Counted from the stretch's first letter, positions 1-11,876 are shown. The stretch is DNA of 64,000 nucleotides from Puccinellia tenuiflora (GCA_012064385.1 QRDG01000527.1:1594667-1658666); one strand, 5' to 3'. The notes: generated by a model from the letters alone, not told the origin. Made by a program: numbers and translations.

Positions 1-21
1 ATAGTAATAAAAAAGTTCTCG

Positions 22-100
22 CTGGCGAACGAGGGCCTATGTTCGCCAGCGGTATGACTAATCACTGGCGAACAGGGGAAGATGTTCGCCAGCAGTATGT
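22..100. repeat. 5' subterminal repeats of the CACTA element
   Basis: Four copies of ctggcgaac/gttcgccag in alternating orientation occur within about 80 bases. The same word recurs near the right end at 5720-5935. In En/Spm-type elements such subterminal words are bound by the transposase; that role is inferred here. Confidence 0.8.
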
Positions 101-159
101 ACCGCGCCGTCATCTTCTCCTCCGGCCACTCGTCGACCGCGCCGCCGGCCGTCTTCTCC

Positions 160-395
160 TCCGCGAGCCCGCCTCGGTCACCACCACCGCCCCACCCAGG
201 CCTTCTTCTCCGAACCGCTCGTCACCCACGCCGCCAGCCTCCCACGCCGTCGAGCACGCCTCGGTCACCACCACCGCCCCACCAGCCCTTCTTCTCCGAG
301 CCCGCCGGCCTCCCTCTTCCCCGTGTCCGCCGGCCTCCCTCTTCCCCGAGCCCACCGGCCTCCCACGCCGTCGAGCACACCTCAGTCACCACTAG
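160..395. repeat. GC-rich tandem repeats next to the CACTA left end
   Basis: Degenerate units contain the words cctcggtcaccaccaccgcc and cctcccacgccgtcgagcac, each present two or three times. Open frames across this stretch on both strands come from base composition and repetition; I see no protein family in them. It probably represents the transposon's 5' untranslated leader. Confidence 0.55.
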
Positions 396-585
396 TTGCA
401 AGGTGAGCATGCCCAAGGCCCCCTCCTCTCCCTCCTTTCTCTCCTCTCCCTCCATCCCCTTCTTCCCCGGCCAGCTCTCCTTCCTCCGACACCCAAGCCC
501 TCCTCCTCCCCAAGCTCTCCCTCCTCTGACACCCAAAAGGTGTTCATTGAAATGTTACCGCTGATTTGAATTATTGGGAATGATG

Positions 586-866
586 CAGTAGTTAGTTAGC
601 AAGTTAGGTTAGTTAGTTTTAGCAAATTAGGTTAGTTAGTTAGCAAATTAGGTTAGTTAGTTTTAGAAAATTAGGTTAGTTAGTTAGCAAATTAGGTTAG
701 TTAGATTTAGCGGTGAGCCGTGATAATTTGCAAATTAGGTTAGTTAGTTCTAGCAAATTCCGCCTAAATTTGTTCATGAACTAATTTAACCGGAACCAGT
801 TTGGGTTACAGGAGGTTGGTTAGATTAGTTAGTTTTAGCAAATTAGGTTAGTTAGTTAGCAAATTA
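586..866. repeat. Tandem ttaggttagttag repeats
   Basis: The unit aaattaggttagttagtt recurs about eight times, with spacing of about 20-30 bases and some interruption near 705-830. It superficially resembles telomere repeats but the unit is not TTTAGGG. It lies between the CACTA leader and ORF1. Confidence 0.75.
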
Positions 867-1039
867 TGTGGAAGCTACTTTGTTTTAGGTTTAATTTTAA
901 ATTTAGTTTTAGGTTTAAATTAGCTACTATAGTTTAAGTATTTAAATTATAATTCTTAATTCCAATTGTTTTGCTGTATGCAGGACCTTGATGCTACCGT
1001 GTTGTTCAGTTTTCAGGTGAGATGATGTTTTTGTGGTGA

Positions 1040-1215
1040 TGATGCCTTTGTACGGAATGTGGTGGTGGTGTTGCTTTTTGTGGTGAGAATGTGGTGGTGA
1101 TGAGGCCGTTGAGCCCTTTGTTTTGGTGAATGCGGTGAATGTGGTGGTGATGAGGCCGTTGAGCCCTTTAATTTGTTGTTGTGAATGTGGTGGTGATGAG
1201 GCCTTTTGAGCCCTT
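1040..1215. repeat. Three-copy tandem repeat of about 55 bp
   Basis: The word gtggtggtgatgaggcc, followed by gttgagcccttt or a close variant, occurs at about 1090, 1140 and 1190. It is internal to the CACTA element, with no coding evidence. Confidence 0.7.
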
Positions 1216-1262
1216 TGTGAAATGTTTGTAGGTACCCCATGAGGCCGTTGAGATTGCTGGAA

Positions 1263-1426
1263 TGTTGATTAACTTCCGTTCCGGCAAATTCGGGTACTCC
1301 ATATGCCCTATTTTTAGCAAAGGTCATGCCGAAATTTTCCGTGAATTTTGGCATGACTTTTGCTATACAATAGGACATATGGAATACCCGAAATTTCCCG
1401 AGATGGAAGTTAATCGACATTCCGGC
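1263..1426. repeat. Imperfect inverted repeat, about 75-bp arms
   Basis: Left arm 1263-1340 and right arm 1347-1426 are reverse complements with scattered mismatches. Examples are ggcaaattcgggtactccat against atggaatacccgaaatttcc, and ggtcatgccgaaatttt against gaattttggcatgac. The loop is only a few bases, so a transcript could fold into a long hairpin. It sits just upstream of the CACTA ORF1 region. Confidence 0.75.
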
Positions 1427-1523
1427 AAATTTGGACTCATGGGGTACCTTAGTATTTAATAAAGTGATTTTTTTTATATATTTTTTGTACTAAGTTTGAC
1501 TTAATTTCCTCGTCAGTGCAAAG

Positions 1524-3819
1524 ATGGCTCACAAGACCAGGCCGGGGGTTCTCGGACAGGAGGCGACGATGCGTACCTATCGATGCTTGGACAGTACACC
1601 GGCGCCGACGAGGAGAGCGAGCATGCCGATGAGGAGATGGAGGCCCCATCTGCTTGCGAAGCCGAGCGTGGTGATGCTGGGACCACTACTAGTGGCACCG
1701 AGGAGGGCGGCCCTTCTGTTAGCAAAGCTAGCAGAGAGCGTAAACGCAAGAAGCGGGAACCAAACAAGCTCTCCAGCACCCAACATGCATTCACAGAGGT
1801 GGACCCTAAAAGCGGTCTTCCTACGAAGCCGGAAAAATATGTAAAAGGGTACGGCCTCCAGCTTGGATGCATCGCTTGGGAGTGGGGTAAAATCAACGAC
1901 GACAACCTAAAGGTGAAGGAGAACGAAGGTTTGGCCGCCTACCTCATCGATAAGCTGCACACAAGATACAAGTTCCCGGCACCCTACGATAACAAGGATC
2001 TCAAAACCAATATTATTAACACACAAGCCCTCGGCAAGTTGGCCAAAGCCTTGGCAACTTGGAGAGGAGATGTGAGGAAGATGATTGAGGAAGAAGGTGC
2101 CGGTTTCGATGAGATCCACAAAGTGTGGCCCAGCATTTCCGAAGAGGACTTTGAAGAATTAAAGGCCATAGAAGCCACTGCTGCAAAGCAGAAGCAGAGG
2201 CAGTGGGGGAAAGACATGCAGAAGAAGAACGTTGCTCATAATCTCGGAAGCCGGGGTTACGCCGGAAAGGAGCCAGTTTGGCAAAAGGAGGACACATGAA
2301 GGGAAGCGCCGAACCCCTACGACAAGATCAAAGACCCGCTCGCCCGAAGGGCACAATTCAGGGATCATCCCAAATCGCCCGGGGAGCTTCTCTTGAACGC
2401 CAAGGTGAAGGAACTTGAGAACAAAATTCTCGAGGAACAAGAAAAGGAAGAACATGATCAATCTGAAGGCTCCTCGGACCAGAAGGGCCCGTATCAGACA
2501 CCTTTCCTTAGGGCGCTAAACGAGACAAAGAAGGTGTCGTCGGATAAAGTGCCGCATCGTGGCCGTGTGGTCAGTGCCGGAATGGGTCATAAACATTCCT
2601 ATTACTTTCCCGGCTCCAAGGAGAAGGGAAAGGAGCGGAAGATTGCCGAGCAATCAAAAATGGATGCATCCATCGATGCAGCGGTGGAAAAAAGGCTCAA
2701 CTCCCTCCTGCCCAACATCTGTATGTCCATCGGGGCTTGGTTTGAGGGGGGCAAACAAGGGCCTCCCCCCGTGATCAGCTTAGCAGGCTCCAGCAACTCG
2801 AGCGGTGTGGCGCCTGTTGTGCAGAGCCCGGCCGTCAACCCTAATTCTGGTAGGGACAACCATACGCCGGCCGGCAACAACGCAGCTGGTAGGGAGGAAT
2901 CGCCGGCCGTCACCGCGCCTCGAAGATCAAGCCCTCCCGTCTTGATTACCCCGCCGGCGACCCGCGGTCCGTCGCCATTAGCCGAGCTCAACGCCCTCAT
3001 GGTAATTAAGCGTCGTAAAAGCCTCGACAAGTTACATATTACTTCATTCTTTGGCGCCCTCTCTAACGCCTTACACATGTTTTCGCAGGCCGACGAGACG
3101 AGATGCACATTGCTCCTTGGTGTGAACGGTGAGCTCAAGACGTGCAAGGTAAGATCGTGACACCTCTCAACCGCGTTTTCCACGGCAGCCCTATGGCCGA
3201 TGATGTGTTCAGGGTTACAATCAGCCGGGCTTTATCGGGTTGCGGTAGTTTGTATCCTCCTTTTCAACCAGACGAAGCCGATAGCGAGTTAAAACTTGAA
3301 CAATGCATGCTTTGGCCCATGATATGGCCAAACGCACTGATTCGTGTGGACCCTTCTGTCACCACCCCAGTGCAGCAAACACAGGACGAAAAGGAAGCCA
3401 ATGATGGCGATGATGACCCCAATGACTTCCTCGCTGATGATCCTTACGATGACGGAGCTCACGATGACAGATATGCTGGCGAGGGTCCAGTTGACCATGA
3501 TCTAATGCATACGGATCTCGGGCAAGACGCTGATCTCCCAGATAAATATCAGGGTACGAAGCGTCTATTCTGTTCTCAAGATACGCCAGAAGCTTCCCCC
3601 GAGCAAGCTGGTTTGAGCCAGGACACAGTCAAAGAGGTGATCAAAGATGCGATGGCGCCGAAGGAATCTAAGAAGACGGGACGGAAAAGATCTAAGAGGA
3701 AAGCTGACTTTAACTCCAGCAGCCAGCCGTTGCCGGGAACTAAGTCGAAGCCGCCGCACCGAGTAATGGACAGGGTACCCATCCCCTACTGGCCTTCGGT
3801 TGTATGGGTAAAGCGATGA
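1524..3819 (+). pseudogene. CACTA ORF1-like protein, disrupted
   Basis: This resembles the ORF1-type protein of grass CACTA elements; its biochemical role is not established, and DNA binding or assistance to the transposase is the usual suggestion. The start ATG is at 1524, but a short G run near 1542-1546 appears one base short, so the main frame opens again at 1583. The frame runs from 1583 to 3136 with one in-frame TGA at 2297-2299, a likely CGA-to-TGA change. An intron with GT at 3002 and AG at 3088 fits well. A further frameshift near 3142 leads into an acidic and then lysine/arginine-rich stretch ending at 3819. The basic KRKKR segment near 1740 and the repeated lesions show a decayed gene. 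Confidence 0.65.
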
Positions 3820-3867
3820 TGCCGCCGAGGCTGGTAAAACTCTTGACTGGGGATATGAGGAGCCTAC

Positions 3868-4844
3868 ATGATGGTATTCTTTTTTCAAGAGGAGAGGCTT
3901 CTCAAAGAGAAAGATCCAACATACCCGGTTTTCTCCGTAAAGGTACCAGAGATAGATGCCTTGGGATTTGTCACTAAAGACTCTGGGCACGTGATCCTTG
4001 TGAGATTTAATGACATCATCAACATGTATCACATGTACCCGCTAAACCCATCGATCGTCCGCCTGGTTGCACTTAGTATGGCGCACCAGCTCTTAATGGA
4101 GAATACCCCGGACATCATGATAATTGACCCGTACTACATGAAAGAAATGTTCCTGAGCACCCCTAGGGCTAGGGCAAAGGTGACGCGGTACATCGAAGAT
4201 TGCTTCAAGGCACATCCTTCCAAGAGCATCTTTCTCCTGCCTTACTTTCCCGAGTAAGTCATTCGCTAACCGCCATTACATGGTTTCGTAGATTTCCATC
4301 GTTAAGTTTGCATGGTACAAATGGTTAATTTGAGGATGACGGTCTCTTTTGAACTGTTTTGCACAGTAACCAACACGACACCCTTATCGTTCTGTACCCA
4401 AAAGACTCGCATGCCGTCTATCTCGACTCCGGGAGTGATGTGACGAGTAAAGACTACACCAAAATCAAGGCTGTTCTGAATGATGCTATTAGTGCTTACG
4501 CCGAAAAGGAAGAAGGCATCATTAAAATAAAAAACACATGGCGAGGCAAGAATATATTCGGCCACAAACTTGTGTTCCCGTGCATCAAGCAGGCGCCAGG
4601 CACTAAGATGGAGGCATGGTACCTCATCCATCACATGTGGGAGTACATAAAGGATCAACAACGTCTGCAATTTCCGTTTGCTCTCGACAGATGGTGCAAG
4701 AACTTGGCAGAAGCCAGTGATGCTGTTATTAGAAAAGAGTTCGGTCGCATCCAGCAGATGATCGCTGGAATCATCTGCAACGATGTCTTGGATAAATCCG
4801 GGGTGTTCTTCAACGGCTGGGCATGCCCAGGTCATTCACTATAG
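3868..4844 (+). pseudogene. CACTA-encoded Ulp1-protease-like C-terminal domain
   Basis: Two exons, 3868-4253 and 4367-4844, join in frame across a GT-AG intron to give 287 codons plus stop. The second exon shows YPKDSHAVYLDSGS and LVFPCIKQAPGT, the pattern of the Ulp1-like (SUMO-protease fold) domain often carried by grass CACTA elements. The segment where a typical family member has a catalytic Cys reads MEAWYLIHHM, so peptidase activity is doubtful. The real N-terminus lies further upstream: the conserved-looking segment starting at the ATG at 3819 is in another frame, and a T run near 3880 probably carries an indel. I therefore call it a remnant, although the last two exons are open. Confidence 0.6.
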
Positions 4845-5717
4845 ATGGTGTTCTCCCGTTCCCGCCGATGCCGAAGCCGAACAAGAAGAAGCAGTGATCG
4901 ACGAACTGTGTTGGTACGATCGATAAACTTCTGTTGTTAAATTATATCCGTAAATTAACTTGCCTAGATACCTCTTGCTTCGGAAGTCGTTGAACTTGCA
5001 TGTGTGATCGATGTTATTTACAGTTAGATATGAACCGATCCAAATCATGTTAGTTTTGTTTCGTATTTCTCTCTAAATGCCGATGATTAAAATAAGTGAC
5101 ACCGTGTGATATAGGGATGTTCTAGCAAGCCTTGTGATATGCACGAGTACACACATCTTGTGCATCCTACTTGGCTCGCTAGCACCATCTATGTAATTTG
5201 TGTGTCCAACCTATATATGAGGCATGCTTTCGATTTTGGTGCATCCATTTAACTATTATTCGATTTGTGCATGAACTCTTGGTCTTCTTTGCCTAACACT
5301 TTTATCTTTGCATGTCTCGTGTACAGAGAGATGAAGAAATGGTTTATACACGTCACCGCTAAAGTGGGCCGGGCTATAAGATGTCTCAAGCAAGCGGGAC
5401 GAGTTTACATGTGATTGTAGTTTACATTACTAGCTACTTACTTTTGAAAACTTGCGACCTAAACTATCGACTTCCAGAGATGTGTGTGTATTCATGCATA
5501 TGTATGCAAAATATTGGGTCTCACTTGTATATTTCGGCTTATAATGCATGCATATATGTGATGAAACAACAATTTGGTCACTTGTCTATTCGTATCTATT
5601 GAAATTCTGTCAATTATTGTACTGTTTCTGTCAATTATATATTGCTGGAATATATATGTATTTACCTGTATATATTGCTGTAATACATTTCTGCTTTTAT
5701 TTGAAAATAGAAATACA
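4845..5717. other. 3' non-coding part of the CACTA element
   Basis: AT-rich sequence between the Ulp1-like exon and the right subterminal repeats. Short open frames here show no recognisable protein. A second small intron-exon structure is possible but not supported. Confidence 0.5.
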
Positions 5718-5719
5718 TA

Positions 5720-5940
5720 TTACTGGCGAACAGGAGTCTGGTTCGCCAGTGGTAAGCCCTGGGAATACTGCTGGCGAACATGCGACTGGTTCGCCAGTGG
5801 TAGGTGGCCTACCGCTGGCGAACGAGGCAGTCGTTCACCAGTGGTAAGTTGTTCGCCAGCGGTAAGCTGTTACCACTGGCGATATGAGCGCTGGCAAACC
5901 ACACATTCGCCAACGGTAGGCTATCCAGGTTCGCCAGTAA
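5720..5940. repeat. 3' subterminal repeats of the CACTA element
   Basis: At least eight copies of ctggcgaac or gttcgccag, some diverged, alternate in orientation and are separated by ggtaag-like words. They precede the CACTA terminus at 5960. Confidence 0.85.
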
Positions 5941-5960
5941 TAGGGGTTTTCCTACTAGTG

Positions 5961-6555
5961 ATAGCAACGTGTCAAATATTTTTTTTAATGGCTACTACAT
6001 GGAATCACACTCGGGGTACCTTAGAATAATTTTTTTCAAAAAATTCATGCCAAACTATCATGTATTGTAGTTCAAATTTAAATTACTTTTGAAAATCGAC
6101 CAAAACTCGAAAAATGAACTAAGATATCTACAAAACGAGAAAATTCTTCATATATAATAGTTGACCATCCTACAATGTACTTAATGTGAAAATTGAAATG
6201 GTGCCATCTTTTCCCATATTTTTGTAGTTGCTTCGTAAAAAACCCTTTTCGGTACTCATAAATTTGTAAATCATTTTTCCATTAAACAAAGCTGGAATAT
6301 CCTTTTGGGACTTATATTTGGCATACCAAGAGACACGTGTGTGCGGAATTTGGGAAACTTATAACCAAGTATGTCATGGATATGGACATCACTTTGGTCA
6401 TTTGGGTTAAAACCACTTATGGATGTTCGTACAAGATAGATGGTCTAATTTGAAGGGGTGGATGCTGGCTTATCTATCCTTCAATATGCAGATGAAATGG
6501 TTCTTTTTATGGATCATGACCTTGAAAAAACTAAGAACCTGAAACTAATATTGTA
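5961..6555. other. AT-rich stretch without a gene
   Basis: Between the CACTA end and the Stowaway element I see no open frame of note. The words catgg and ggggtacctta occur at 5998-6025 and also inside the CACTA at 1438-1450, so this may be an old transposon fragment. Confidence 0.4.
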
Positions 6556-6678
6556 CTCCCTCCGTCCAAAAATAAGTGTCTTAAGTTTGCTTAAAAATGG
6601 AGGTATCTAGACATGTTTCATGTATAGATATATCCACTTTTTGCCAAACTTGAGACACTTATTTTTGAACGGAGGGAG
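6556..6678. mobile_element. Stowaway MITE (Tc1/mariner type), 123 bp
   Basis: The element begins ctccctccgtccaaaaataa and ends ttatttttgaacggagggag, near-perfect terminal inverted repeats with the Stowaway consensus. It is flanked by the TA target duplication (6554-6555 and 6679-6680). It is non-coding and would be moved in trans by a mariner transposase. Confidence 0.95.
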
Positions 6679-6680
6679 TA

Positions 6681-8749
6681 ACTGAGTTGTCGAGAGTCTC
6701 AAAACTAATTTTCGTAATTGTGAATTATTCTGTTTCGGAGAAACCTAATAAGGGGTTGCTCAATATGTTGAACTATTTGTTTGTGAGCAGGGATAATTTC
6801 TAACTAAATATTTGGGTATTCTGATCCATTATCGGAGATTTATAAATTCTAAACGGAAACATGTCAAGTAGCGTCTCGAGAAGACAATAAACTGTTAGAA
6901 AGGAAAATTGTTTTATGTCAATGGTCGACGAATTCGTGATAATTTAGTGCTAAGCTACCACACTGCACGGCGGATCACTCACAGTGCACGCGTGTGGCAT
7001 GCGTTGCCGTTGGCATCCCCGCGGTGATTTGACGGTACCACGCGACGCGATCGAACAAGCAGCTGATGATTCATGCCTCCCCCGTGGGTGATCTTTTGCC
7101 TGGACTGAAGCATGCCTGGCTGCCTGCCAACCGCTCGTGTCCCCGCGACTAGTCAAAGCTCAAAAGCATCCGGCGCCTTCGCCTCTCCCTATCAAATGAC
7201 AGACCAAGATAGCTAGGCACCACCAAGACCATGCACGCACTTAACGGCGGAGCACATGATTGAATAGGCAGACGGAACTACTTCGCTTACGACGTTTTCC
7301 TGGTACCACGCTTGATACGCCTGCACTTTGCTGCTAACGAGGAACGGTTTGATCTTTGGCGTCGTACACAGATCGTACGATAAGTGTTGTACGTATAGCA
7401 GCTCTGGATAGGCAAATTAGGATTTGTCGACTTTATCTTAATTTACGATCATTTTGGTATTTTGATCACTATATACAATCTTGATTGCAACACATAAAAT
7501 ATTTTGCATGATCAAACAAATTTGTTTACGTAATAAATGTTAAATAACATATATAGTTTACCACCAAATAAATTTAAACAATGTTCACAATAGGAAATAA
7601 ATTGTAAGGAAATGAGAAGGTAGAACTACTGATTTCCTTTATGAGTCTGCACATGCTCAATCAAATCATTTTTAAGTTAAATATGAGTTGCCCGATCACA
7701 CATTCGCTGACGAAATTGGATGAAATGTGGAAACGTTACCTCTCCACCCTCGAACTCAATCAACTCACCCTAATAGTCCCATCCTTCGTCATCGAACTTC
7801 CGGCGAAGGACGTACGGCCCGAACTACTACAATGGTGGCACCGGCCCGAGCTGCTACGACGGTCCACCTCCTCCGACTTTTGGTGGTGGCGGCGAGGATG
7901 ATGAGTGAGAAGTGGTGGTGGTGGTTGTGGGGTTGGGGGGGGGGGGGGGGGGGGGGGGTTGCGCTCTATACCACTAGCGGGCGTGTGGGCGGACGTAAAT
8001 CCAACCCAATTTTAGACTGCAAATGGGTCCTCGGATCGTGATTTTTGTCCGTACAAATAGAAAACGGACGTGAACAGACGAAACGAACGGTGTCCCGTTA
8101 CTGTTGGCGCGCCCTTAATCAGTTTGTGTCTGATGCACTGGCTAGCTAGCGTGAAACCTTTTACACACGCACGGCCGGCCGAACGGGCGAGCACGCCTGC
8201 GCGAGCGAGCTCTGTGGCTCGAGCACGCCTGCTAGCTCTGTGGTCCACGCATGGGTATATTTCTTTGAAATTCGCTTGAGATATGCTCGGAGCAACGTAG
8301 ACGACACGGTGCATGCGGGAGGCAAAGGCTTAAAGAGCTTTTCTTTGCCCCTCCGACCGTGGTCCCTTGACTACTCAATTTGACCATACATATGATATGT
8401 AGTCGACACTTTCCCACAGGGCAAGGCATGCATGCGCACGCTAGTCGTACACATTGCTTTGTAAGTACTCCAAAATAACCTGCAAAAAAAAAAAAACCTC
8501 CCAATTATTGGACTGGCCACACACTCCTCCTTTCTTTCTCTCTCCTCAATACCGATGTCAATGGGTACCCATTACCCACATACCCAGCTGGTACGAGCCC
8601 ATCCCGCCGACGCTGCCGGCTGGAGATGGCGAAGGAGAGTGGCCAAAAGTCCCCTTTGTCCATAGTAGATTTTTTTTTGATAAAGGTCCATAGTAGATGT
8701 AGGTTTCTCCTAGTAGTATGTTTGTTTGGTGTGTTGCCAGATTCTAGGG
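6681..8749. other. Low-repeat intergenic DNA, no gene recognised
   Basis: Mixed composition, including a GC-rich patch at 6960-7200 and an AT-rich patch at 7400-7640. A small open frame around 7641-7900 is rich in low-complexity residues and I do not support it. A G homopolymer lies at 7935-7958. No terminal repeats or protein families were recognised. Confidence 0.4.
7935..7958 (+). repeat. G homopolymer, 24 bases
   Basis: An uninterrupted run of G follows a G/T-rich lead-in (7895-7934). The length in the real genome is uncertain because such runs are error-prone in sequencing and assembly. Confidence 0.8.
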
Positions 8750-9245
8750 GTAGGATGCTGGAGCTCTTGGGCCAGATCCAGCGCTTCCTCACGGTTCCTT
8801 CTCTTCCCGCGGAGCTCCAACGCCGGAGCCGTAGGCGGGGAAGAAGGTCATTGTCGGCATCCCCTCAAATAAGGTCCTTGGTCGTGGTGGCCGTCAGCTT
8901 CGTCTCGGCAGCTTGAGTTTGGCCCCTTAGTTCGACTCTGATGGCCAACATGTGGCTTACTTCGATGCCGACGATGGATTCTCAACCTCCAGGTGGAGGC
9001 CCATTGAAGGACCAGCGGTGGCGATCTGCTTCTTCCCGGTGCCAAGTGGTTCTGTCTCCGGCCGGCGCTGTTGGAGAAGGCCACGGCGGTGGTCCTCTCT
9101 ACTCCGACGGCGAAGAAGGACTCGGTTGCGTTTCTCAGATTATATGCAGGGTCATTTTTTGCAATAGCTAGGGACTGCTACATAATTTCTATACTTGTTG
9201 GGTCCCTTTTGTAACTTGTACCCTCACCGTGATCAACTAATGCAG
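8750..9245 (+). other. GC-rich gene-like fragment of unknown origin
   Basis: Composition rises above the flanks, and short frames read through 8941-9171 and 8952-9167, but neither is a known protein. The tail (gggtcccttttgtaacttgt and then ctaatgcagc) resembles 3' ends of plant retroposed or captured fragments. I regard it as a transposon-borne or pseudogene fragment without assignment. Confidence 0.3.
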
Positions 9246-11787
9246 CTTTGAGAGGCTTATCTTGTTCAGAGAGAAAAAAACAATTATTGGTGGCCGGCCG
9301 GGTACTCTAGGGTGGGCGCCGGCCGCCCACTGGCCCGTACGTACGCCTCGGTGCATTCCTATGGAGGACCAGTCCAGGTCCAGCAGCCGCTCCACTCGGG
9401 TCGCGCCGGCCGTACGTACGCTCGTGGCTGGCTGGCCCTGTCTGTCGACCCGTACTACGTACCTGACGTTTTATGCGGGTGCGCGCGTTTCTATTTACGG
9501 TAGCGTCACATGACACCCAAATCCGTGCTTGCTTGCTCCAGTCCATATCTGCCACCCACCGGCCAACCGGGTGCGTACGTACGTACGTCGCGCACAGCGC
9601 CGGTACGTCCGTGCTCTGTGAGTGGCGGACCCAGGAATGACCAAAGAAGGGGGCTAACTTATGACATGCCTAAATTTTTTTGCTTGATAATGCCCCAAAT
9701 TAGTTAGCCTCTAATCTGTAATAGTTAGAATCTCTCCATCTGTTACCTAATGTTACGAATGATTGAACAAAAATCCTCTAATAGTAATTACGCTCGGGGT
9801 GCTGCTGTAGACAGTAGAATAGACTGTAGTGTAGCAAGCAGTTTGAAACTCTGAATTTTCGTTTTTGGCGACAACACATGACTAAAAGTATCATAATTTT
9901 TTGTGAAAAAATACTAGCCCCTGCCATGTACGGCCGTGGCAGGCTGGGCGCCTTAGCTCGCTGTCCATTTCTCTCAATCCAACTGTGGGGAACCACGGCC
10001 TTGTTTGCGCGCGATTGCTGAGTTTCAGAAGTACAGGCCTTCATCGATGGGCTCGCTTTTTTTTTTTCTCACAACCATGGGCTCAGCTTCGGATCTCCAT
10101 TCGCCAACAGTCTATCTCTAAATCTCACTTCACCCTTCGATGAAGAAATATCGCCCGACGGCTCGGCCCGTACGCACAACTTGATTCCCCGATCCCGTGT
10201 CTTTGCATGCTGTGGTGATTATAATCACAGTTGATTATTAGAGCAACTCAAAGAAGTGAGATGTAGAGACAATTTGTTGCACATGATGGTACCTACACAC
10301 CCATGCTTTATACGGTGGTTGTAAGCCTTACATACCCATTTTAGCTTATTTACCTCGTAAAATATGGAATCTTGGTGTCCAATACTGGATTCAGAATTTT
10401 GAAAATATATATGTTTGTTCGTTATTTTTGGGGTTGACTTTTCATTGACTTTTAAAATAATCCTAACGGACGGAAAAAAAAACATGAAGTTTTTCAAATC
10501 ACTTTTTAATAATTCTATCAACTCTAGTAGTGACATCGCCTGATCATTTTGAGTAATCTCTTTTTACCGTTGCAAATATGCTTCGGTAAAACTTAGAGTG
10601 TGTAGCTATCATCATGCACACCGGGTCTTTTCCCTTCATCAATATCTAAACTATATCACAGTTCAGATGGAAAGCAGCCAACTCTATGACCAAGCTGACT
10701 TCAAGAGCCCCATCACAGTTTGCATCTTGCTCTTGAAATCACTATCACTCACATAACCATCTGTCCGCAAAATCAACTACTTAAGATGAAGATCCTAAAG
10801 ATGTGCAAGAAAGTTCAGAGATGAACTTACTTTGTCATATTTGTTGAGAGTTTTGCGGATACCAATTGCATTCATGGTAACATATTTGACTTGCATTGGC
10901 CGTATTCTCGACAGAAAAGAAAGCACGAAAGTAGTTTCAATGTGATGTCAAGAAAATCAATGAAAACCAATCACTTCGATCGTGCTTGTTTGGCCCCCCT
11001 CATTTCATCATTTAGAAGAAATGAAATGATTTTCAGAAAAAATGATAGGGTTCGGGATAGGAATTGACCTAACACACCATAGACATTTGTTGGAATTCCA
11101 ACTGAAATGAAGTTTTCAATTCCATGACAGTCAAACACATTGGTCTTGGAATCTCGATTGAATTCCATGATTCCGGCGTGAAATGACTATCATGAGTCCG
11201 AATCATGGCTCGGAGAAATCATTAAATTTAGACTTGCATGCATAGCCAGTCACATGTATGCATGATTTCGAAATCATTAAATTTAGATACATTCCCTAAA
11301 AACAATGCATTGGACTAGTTCTCTCTTAATTTTTTATTTATCTTATGATAATGTGCAAAGAGACTTTACATTATGAAAAGGGTTATTTTCGAAATTTGTT
11401 TTATAATAACTTTATTTGTTACATTATTTTGAAAATAGGTCTGGTTTGTCGGTTTTGCTACGAGGGTAACAAATTTCGTTATATAGGGTTGAGTTTCAAT
11501 TTCGTTATGAAGACTTGCCGTTGTTTGTTTTATTCTGTGGTTATATTGGTCACATGGCATCCAGGTGTGAACTTTCGGCAGCTGAAAGGAGAGAACATAT
11601 ATTATTCACCCATCAGACCCGTGCAATCGGTGCACCCAACACACAAAAAAATAAACACAAAAAGTGCTAGAAAATTTCGAAATTAATTTACCAGGTTAAC
11701 ACAACCTATATCTACCACGACACAAATTTTCAATTTCAAATTCTACATGCGGCTCAAGAAAAAAAAAGTCAAATCAGATTATGAATA
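9246..11787. other. Intergenic DNA, no gene recognised
   Basis: Contains cgtacgtacg-rich palindromic words (9335-9590), a possible transposon start gtggcggacccaggaatg at 9621, and an AT-rich remainder. Between 10970 and 11165 there are inverted words (tgcttgtttgg and, complementary in style, cagtcaaacac) typical of small DNA transposons, but I cannot fix termini or a target duplication. Confidence 0.35.
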
Positions 11788-11876
11788 CTTCCTCCGGTCC
11801 GATTTAATTGTCGGAACCGAACACTTTTGATAGTTTAAAATTCGTACCCTACTTAAGAGAGTCTTTACGGCGGTAG
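11788..11876. mobile_element. Possible degenerate Stowaway-like MITE
   Basis: Starts cttcctccggtccgatttaa after TA and ends near gtctttacggcggtag before TA. The left end matches the Stowaway consensus well, the right end poorly. The 89-bp length fits a decayed or truncated copy. Confidence 0.35.

Larger units (their letters stand above)
1..5960 (+). mobile_element. CACTA (En/Spm-type) DNA transposon, left end outside the window
   Basis: The right terminus is clear: read on the minus strand the element begins CACTAGTAGGAAAACCCC, ending at 5960, and 5961-5963 (ata) would be one copy of the 3-bp target duplication. Both flanks carry subterminal repeats built on ctggcgaac and its complement gttcgccag (1-100 and 5720-5935), as expected for transposase-binding arrays of CACTA elements. 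Inside are decayed ORF1-like and Ulp1-protease-like genes in plus orientation. No TNP2-type transposase was found, so this copy would depend on a transposase supplied elsewhere. The left CACTA end must lie upstream of base 1. Confidence 0.88.

Noticed and set aside
39..564. Overlapping open frames of 80-160 codons on both strands
   Set aside because: Proline/serine/arginine-rich translations of a GC-rich tandem repeat; no family and no conserved start.
586..866. Telomere-like ttagg repeats
   Set aside because: The unit is ttaggttagttag, not TTTAGGG, and it sits inside a CACTA element.
7641..7901. Frame of 86 codons near 7.7 kb
   Set aside because: Runs into low-complexity Trp/Arg-rich sequence beside the G homopolymer; no homology recognised and no gene signals.
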